A program made the position numbers and the translations under genes. A DNA stretch of 64,000 nt from Cyclina sinensis. Taxonomy: Eukaryota; Mollusca; Bivalvia; Venerida; Veneridae. The notes beneath the pieces were generated by a model. The model was not told where the DNA came from. It searched no databases and was given only the letters and a program-made list of their open reading frames with translations. The stretch spans positions 37,293,449 to 37,357,448 of the forward strand of contig JAAONU010000001.1 of NCBI GenBank assembly GCA_012932295.1. The letters are read 5' to 3'. Positions 59,001 to 64,000 of this stretch are shown here, piece by piece (position 1 is the stretch's first letter; each line of letters starts with the position of its first letter).

Positions 59001-62000
59001 CTGCAGAAACACTTGTCTTGATGTTTCTCATGCTGATATAACCTTATTGTCTACTGATACCTGCACTGTAAAACTTGACAAGTCATAAAATTATAAGCCT
59101 TATTTTACTCTTAGTTTATAATGGATATTTTTATGTTTTTCAGTGATATACCAAGTAGGTATTGGATCTTTCTTTCCATTGTCATACAGCTTAAAAGAAC
59201 CAAAAAAAGAAGAAATATTAAGTCACAGTTGGGTTTTTTCTGCCTTCATCTAAAATCATCCAACTATATCGTCTCATTTATATTGTAGGTTTTATACTTA
59301 AAAACTCTTTCTCTGTTTTAAATAATGATAGTCAATTAACCTAGTATTTGTATCTTATATTATTGTGTTTTAGGTGAGCAGGCAGCCCCAAGTGAGGCTG
59401 TGGATGATCGCAAAAGCCGATTGAAACTTGCAGATTATTGCAGTAAGTCCTTGTCTGTTTATTTGTAATAAGTGGGTTGATGTTTCTGAATCATTCTGTA
59501 GCTATGTTATTGTTTAAAATTTTATGATGTACATGTAGAAAATCAGTCACATGTACTGGTAGGCTTGTTTGACTGCTATTGGCTGGTTTTGATATTTTGT
59601 ATTAACAGACTCAAGATGGCTTTTAAAAAGAAGACAGGCTGTGAATTGCTCACTCGAGATGGCCTCTGTGGTCTGTCTTTCCTTAAGGTACTAGACAAAT
59701 TGTTCATGATTATTTTGTTCACATGGTGATTGAAATACTAAGTTGTGTGATTTATTTTCTGACTTTCAGCCAAAGTACTCTCAGCACTAGGTTTGAATCT
59801 GAGCAACAAAGCTGAAACATACAGTGACCCTTATCTAAAACCTATCTTCATGTTGAATAATTTTAATTACATACTGAAGTCATTGAAAAGGTAAGTCACA
59901 ATGACATGACTTTAAAATCTTAATACAGTACATCATATTTTTTTATTAATCCTACAAAATATTATATTGTACTTGTAGAGATTTTCAAAAATCTTACTTA
60001 ATATCATAAAAGATCTCATTGTAAGAGATCAAAAGAAAAGTAAGATAAGGGAAGTCATTCATAATGCCTCTCTCACACCTGTTACTAATCAGTCATGGAA
60101 GCTGGCTGAGTTTTGGAATTTTATGTATAAACCCCATTTCAGACTTCAATATTGGGATGCTGAACACATGAAAAATCTAGTATATAATTCTGAGCGCTGA
60201 AATTACTTATATGTAAGAAAATAATTAGAATTGTGCAATAATCTGCAAATTGATTACCATGTGCACTACTGTAATAAAATCTTCTCTGTCTGTATTGACT
60301 TAGTATTTTGCTGTGCCATCATAAAGCAAAATGGAATATGGTTTTTGTAACTACTTTCCAGTATGCGTAAGCTGGATTTAAATTTACACTTCACTCCTCA
60401 TCTTTGTTTCAGGTCTGGATTGATCGATTTAATACACATGTGGAACAAAGATGTAGGGATGTTTTATGAAGAACAAATTGTGAATCAGAAAAAGATGTAC
60501 TCTCAAAGGTATGGTATATTATATGTACAGACTAGGTCCAAGTCTACCAGCCTTGCCTTTAGAACTTCTGACACAAATAATAGAACTATAGGAGAAAATG
60601 TGCTGTAAGGAATAGTTTAAATAAAATTCTAAAACCAGAGCCTACAATATTTAGCTAGATCTATGATATTATGAGTGTACTAGTAGTATTCTGGTATAGC
60701 TTTGTGAGAATGAAATGTGGTACACTTTCCTTGCATTTCTTACAGAAGTGCAATCTTCATTGAAGCTTTTAAAGATGAATTCAACTCAACGGTTTTTAAA
60801 AAAAAACTATTTTGAAAAATAAAAAAAACTTACAAAAGATGTGGAGTTCACACACTATGCTTGTTATTATGTTATTAATTAATGTAATAAACTATGTCTT
60901 CTTGTATTGCAGTTGGAGTAGAGTTATGCATTATATACTGGAGATAGATGAACCAATGTCATCACAGAGGATGGCCAATCCAGATGCTAAGGTTAGTTCA
61001 TCAATGGTATAAGCTCTAGACCACAAATATCACGTCTGTGTTGATGTAATATAGTTACCATAGACCCATTATTGTTGAAGTGTTAGATATAAAGAATATA
61101 TATCTAAAAGTGAAAATGTGTGAAGAATAGATAGTAGTTTAAATGAATCTTGAGAACTTGATTACTTTCCAGAGTGATGGGCTATTTGTAAATTTACAAT
61201 AGGGGTTTTTGTAAAGGTGCCATGTACATGGTAACAGAAATGACACATTTTAAGAAATAGTCTTTCAGAGGTGACTAATTTTATCAGTTGAGATGGGCTA
61301 AACCAAAGAAGCGTGACCCGAATGATTTTCAGAAATGTTTTAAAACCATGAGAATGTTGTTATAAATGAAGGGTTATTGATCTGAGCTAAGAAATTTACT
61401 GAAACTGGTATTTCTGTCATAACAGTAACAGAATGTGGAGAAAGTTCCTTTTGTTGTTTTTTTTTCAGCTAAAGGAAAAAGAGAAGCAGAATATCAAAGA
61501 TAAATTTACTGTAAGTATTTCACATTCCCTGATGTAGTTTGGATGCAGTTTAGCCAAGAAATTTTTTTTTACTGTAGAGACAGATGAAGGACTCTAGTTA
61601 CAATTTTTCTAGCAGTACTAGCAGAAGTTCTCCTGTAGAAACAGTTGACAAATAACATGTAGCCATCCCTCCTTATTTCCTACCATATGCATTGAAATCT
61701 CAGGAGTCAAAGTCAAGCATTTGATGTTGGGGAAAGGAATAATGAATTTGTTAATAAAAGCAATATACATAGCAATCTCTCATAAAGACACTTCTGTTGG
61801 AAAAAACTTTAATTCCAGAGAAAGGAACCTTTCCCACTACAGGGACATTCTTTAAACAGCACTAAAACAACTTAATAACAGCAGAGTAAGCCTCCAAGTG
61901 AAGTGTTTTCACAGACAGGTTGAAGTGTAGGTCTTCATCAGTTTTCTTGTACAGTTTCCTTTGATTTTATGTATGTGTTATTAAAGAAATCTGACCTTAT

Positions 62001-62246
62001 TGTTTACAGGGTTTTAACAAAGAGCTGGAGGAAATACTGCGAACACAGAAAGGTTATGCCATTCCAGATCAGGAATTAAGATGTGCATTAAAGAAAGACA
62101 ATATAGAATTTATCATTCAGCCATACAGAATATTCTTGGACAAATATAAGAAGATGAATTTTACAAAGAATCCGGATAAGTACATTAAATATTCAGTAGA
62201 GGATGTAGAAGACATGATAAACAAATTCTTTGACACTGCTGCCTGA
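44072..62246 (+). CDS. EXOC7: Exocyst complex component 7 (Exo70)
   Basis: EXOC7 is the exocyst subunit that binds PI(4,5)P2 and tethers secretory vesicles to the plasma membrane. Exons: 44072-44140, 48077-48242, 48628-48712, 49079-49187, 49823-49940, 50308-50470, 50798-50867, 51357-51415, 52045-52097, 52500-52609, 52969-53073, 53335-53454, 53767-53826, 54276-54377, 54998-55064, 55851-55874, 59374-59442, 59770-59890, 60413-60508, 60913-60991, 61469-61510, 62010-62246. All phases agree: 2124 nt, 707 residues (human, from memory, about 735). Visible: an N-terminal coiled-coil segment (SFESRLKKLEQTIVPV), SVLDLISGDE, the basic linker NKDTPGRKSIKK, FPVVKHLRSIKPEFD, DNIKNDPDK with DGTVHEL, NNFNYILKSL, and the membrane-facing C-terminus FTKNPDKYIKY...FFDTAA. 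Start chosen as the ATG of the exon whose donor fits exon 2; the first residues (MTDLSNMEDIALRKAEI) differ from human. An optional exon is described separately. Confidence 0.94.
45279..46537. mobile_element. Non-autonomous DNA transposon in EXOC7 intron 1
   Basis: The 1,259-bp element has 15-bp terminal inverted repeats: CAGGGCCTTCCCCAG at the left, and CTGGGGAATGCCCTG at the right, which is its reverse complement with one mismatch. It is flanked by TTGTC on both sides (45274-45278 and 46538-46542), which reads as a 5-bp target duplication. It encodes no transposase I can see; the frame at 46049-46243 is unrecognised. It contains an internal hairpin at 45543-45582. CAGGG ends recall hAT elements, but hATs make 8-bp duplications, so the superfamily is left open. 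Confidence 0.7.
45543..45582. repeat. 12-bp stem hairpin inside the transposon
   Basis: TTTGGGACAACT and AGTTGTCCCAAA are exact reverse complements separated by 16 nt. Probably a structural part of the surrounding non-autonomous element. Confidence 0.7.
46923..47217 (-). repeat. SINE family A copy
   Basis: On the minus strand: head GTGGTCCAGTGGTAAGGTGC (tRNA A-box side), B box GAGTTCGATCCCC, then body blocks GTTAACTGAGGCCC and GTATCAGTGTTATACACTG, GGATGCTTTCTGTATC, and tail AATAAATAACCTCAAATAGC. Best-preserved tRNA head of the four copies in the window. Lies in EXOC7 intron 1. Confidence 0.8.
49293..49379 (+). CDS. EXOC7: Candidate cassette exon of EXOC7
   Basis: An 87-nt open stretch is bounded by an acceptor (TTTGTGGTGCAG) and a consensus donor (GTGAGT). 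Both neighbouring exons join in phase 0, so inclusion adds 29 residues without changing frame: AVDELSVEEQKTLEL, then WSPREKDCASPVYL. It would sit between NTVELRDV and AALFEQGKD, a junction that is continuous in the human protein as I recall it. With it the protein would be 736 residues. The splice signals and open frame are seen; use as an alternative exon is inference. Confidence 0.55.
52185..52305 (-). repeat. tRNA-derived SINE in EXOC7 intron
   Basis: On the minus strand TGATAGCTCAGTGAATAGG is a good A box and GGTTCAAACCCCAGCC a good B box at tRNA-like distance, followed by GAGGTAAGTCCTCTGGCAAGG. The anticodon stem does not close, so this is not a tRNA gene. Confidence 0.6.
54658..54928 (+). 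repeat. SINE family A copy
   Basis: The head TCAGTGGTTCAGTGGTTATA is followed by CTGTCTTTCAGATGAGAC, CTGTGGTCCCATATATCAG, GGATGCTTTCTGTATC and the tail GATAAATAAACTCAATTAGC. Blocks match the minus-strand copies at 29236-29532 and 46923-47217 in order. It lies between EXOC7 exons ending at 54377 and starting at 54998. Confidence 0.8.
55435..55510. repeat. Short tandem repeat, 24-27 bp unit, 3 copies
   Basis: AGTTTGTTTGTCAGTTTGAT occurs three times, starting near 55435, 55462 and 55486. Intronic in EXOC7. Confidence 0.85.
55851..55874 (+). CDS. EXOC7: 24-nt microexon of EXOC7
   Basis: An acceptor (TTTAAATAATACAG) and a strong donor (GTAAGG) enclose 24 nt that complete the split codons on both sides: the residues are V-L-Q-N-A-K-T-P followed by G. 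The upstream exon ends ...GAMLLMH and the downstream one starts EQAAPSEAV. Including the microexon restores the MLxxxVL pattern of Exo70 (human ...AMLASQVL...), so I treat it as constitutive. Confidence 0.8.
56280..57150. repeat. 145-bp tandem repeat with ERE-like palindromes
   Basis: Five units, spaced 149, 146, 145 and 145 bp, are anchored on CAAAGGTCAAGG at 56428, 56577, 56723, 56868 and 57013. Each carries ATTGAGTGGATGA, GATTTTGGGGTCAGTA and GTAACTTGACAACCATTTG variants. Three units contain the full AGGTCACAGTGACCT palindrome; the first is degenerate and the last lost it. Flanks (CAGTCCGTCCGTCTGTTAGC on the left, GGGCATATAATGCTCCGC and GTGCTCTTGTT on the right) look like the termini of a larger mobile repeat common in bivalves. 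Located in the EXOC7 intron 55875-59373. Confidence 0.9.
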
Positions 62247-62680
62247 GGATGGATAATTATTCTGAAAACATGAATCATTCCAAGTCTATGTAAAGCATTT
62301 AGGTAAAAATAAACTAAAATTTGCTTGAATAATTTTGTGAATTTATATAAACTTGGACAAACTGCCTTTCAAACTAGAAAAAAGTGTTGAATTTTTGGTA
62401 ACTGATGCATTTAAAACAAGAAAAAAAAGATTGCAAGTGAAAAGCCCAGGAACGCTGTGCTTTTCCGGTGCAAAATCGTTTCCTTGTCAGAAAACCATTC
62501 TGTATCATTGGTTAAGTCTGTTTAGTTAAGTTGAATTCAGAGTACAATTTTTAACTATGTCTGATGTGCAATACTTCTGTTATTACAGCTAAAATGGTTG
62601 TTGTAGTTGTTAATGAAATGTTATGTGCAATATAAACATTGGTGAATAAATTCTTTATATGCTTATTTTTTTTGGTTACA
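62247..62680 (+). terminator. EXOC7: EXOC7 3' UTR and poly(A) signal
   Basis: No coding sequence follows the TGA at 62244-62246. AATAAA occurs at about 62307 (AAAATAAACT) and, more convincingly, at 62645-62650 (GGTGAATAAATTC) followed by a T-rich stretch, so the main end is probably near 62.66 kb. Confidence 0.55.
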
Positions 62681-64000
62681 TTTCTTAAGTTCTTGCTTCC
62701 ATGCAACAGCTGATTTATTTTTAGAGTCTTACTCTACTTGTAGGTAACTTATACCTGTTCAGCTGACTTTAATCTACATCGGTTATGACATAAATTTTTG
62801 TTTGGTTGTGGAACAGTTGTTACAAAGTAACCAACAGCAACCAAAGACGTGTATTAAACCATTTCTGGGTCATTTGGCAATAATAAAGTATACCTTTTCT
62901 TGTGGAGAAATAGTTAAGTGTGACCAAAACTCATCCACTTTAGAAAACAGTTAAGTCTATGTACAGTTCGTTAGTTTTTAACCAAGGACAGCTTCCAAAT
63001 TTCACTACAGCTTTTGAATTCTGTGACTGTAACAATGTTCGATAAAAGACGTGAATTACAGTGAAAAATCTGTTCAACAGAAGAGTTTTAAATCAGGTCA
63101 TTCAATGTCGAATCATAATCATTTGACTTACTTTGTTTCAGTACTGCCATCTTCTGGTAGAAGAAAAGTACACTTGGTTATTTTTGTCTTACATAAAATA
63201 GATCTAAACAGAGCCTTGGCACTCACTTATAATTCTATCATTGGGTAAAATTCAACCAGTCTGCTCATGTCTTTAAATGTATCTTACTATACCTAAGTTG
63301 TATCATTGGTTGCTGAGGACTTCATAGGTAAAACAGATTCATGGTTAAGTTCAACTGGACTAGTGTTTTCATTTCACATTCATACATACTTGCAGTACTT
63401 ACGATGAAAAACAGAATAACAAACTTGACTCTCGAGCTTTCACTTCACTGGAAGACTAACAACTACTACATAACTGAATCAATATTTTTATTTGTAACAA
63501 ATAAGTTATAAAATCACATCACATGTGCAGATCATGTTACACAAACAGGACTAAACATAGAGACATTTACAAATTACACACATTACACAGTCATTAGGGC
63601 TATACATCAGTAATTTCTAAAACAGCATTAATGTTTGGCATCCTCTATTCCTCTTGCTTCTATACTTCACCTCTAACAGCAGTATACATGTATCTAAAAG
63701 ACTGAGATTGATCATAAAGATAAAATCCAAGTTATCTGAGATTATCCTCATTAATCCTCATTAACAAACTCATAGAGCCAAAAATATAACCAGTAAAATA
63801 CATACAATATTTAAATGCTTAAAAACTGTCTAGCAGTTACACTGTAGTTCAACATAAAGATTATAAAATGAGATTAAAATATCTCAAAAAGATGTAAATA
63901 TATAGAATTAAATGAAATCTTGACTTAAAAATATACAAATGTCACAGTTACCCACAATGATAATGATTTTACTTTGATGCACCTGAAGTGTGAGTTGTGA
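62681..64000. other. Downstream flank, no gene seen
   Basis: AT-rich with no recognisable exon. A minus-strand AATAAA (63487-63492 region, plus-strand TTTTTATTTG) starts a stretch that could be the 3' UTR of a convergent gene lying to the right of the window; this is a guess from composition. Confidence 0.3.

Overview
The window looks like the nuclear genome of a bivalve mollusc. It is AT-rich and has spliced genes with GT-AG introns, bilaterian FoxJ1, WBP11 and EXOC7 orthologues, and repeats of bivalve style: foldback elements ending in TTAA, tRNA-derived SINEs, and a roughly 145-bp tandem repeat carrying the AAGGTCACAGTGACC core. The placement (possibly a venerid-like clam) is an inference from repeat style; no species marker is present.

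Layout. 1-6.3 kb: mostly non-coding, with a small foldback element, two tRNA-like SINE remnants and one possible short basic-protein exon on the minus strand (861-1022). 6.3-12.3 kb: foxj1 on the plus strand, with two coding exons, a probable upstream non-coding exon and a long AT-rich 3' region. 12.3-34.3 kb: about 22 kb with no gene I can support, holding a 67-bp minisatellite, a second TTAA foldback element and several SINE copies. 34.36-43.65 kb: WBP11 on the minus strand, rebuilt as 15 coding exons (589 aa). 43.65-44.07 kb: a compact divergent promoter with CCAAT and ETS-type sites. 44.07-62.25 kb: EXOC7 (exocyst subunit Exo70) on the plus strand, rebuilt as 22 exons (707 aa) including a 24-nt microexon, plus one extra in-frame 87-nt candidate cassette exon. 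62.25-64 kb: the EXOC7 3' end and sequence without a recognisable gene.

The three genes do not form a pathway. FoxJ1 is the transcription factor of motile ciliogenesis, WBP11 is a spliceosome-associated proline-rich protein, and EXOC7 directs exocyst vesicle tethering at the plasma membrane. WBP11 and EXOC7 are head to head and probably share regulatory DNA. The least expected signals are the cassette exon in EXOC7, the tandem array of oestrogen-response-element-like palindromes in an EXOC7 intron, and two TTAA foldback elements that share a hairpin core but have different arms.

Exon borders were assigned by hand from splice consensus, reading phase and remembered family similarity, with no transcript support.
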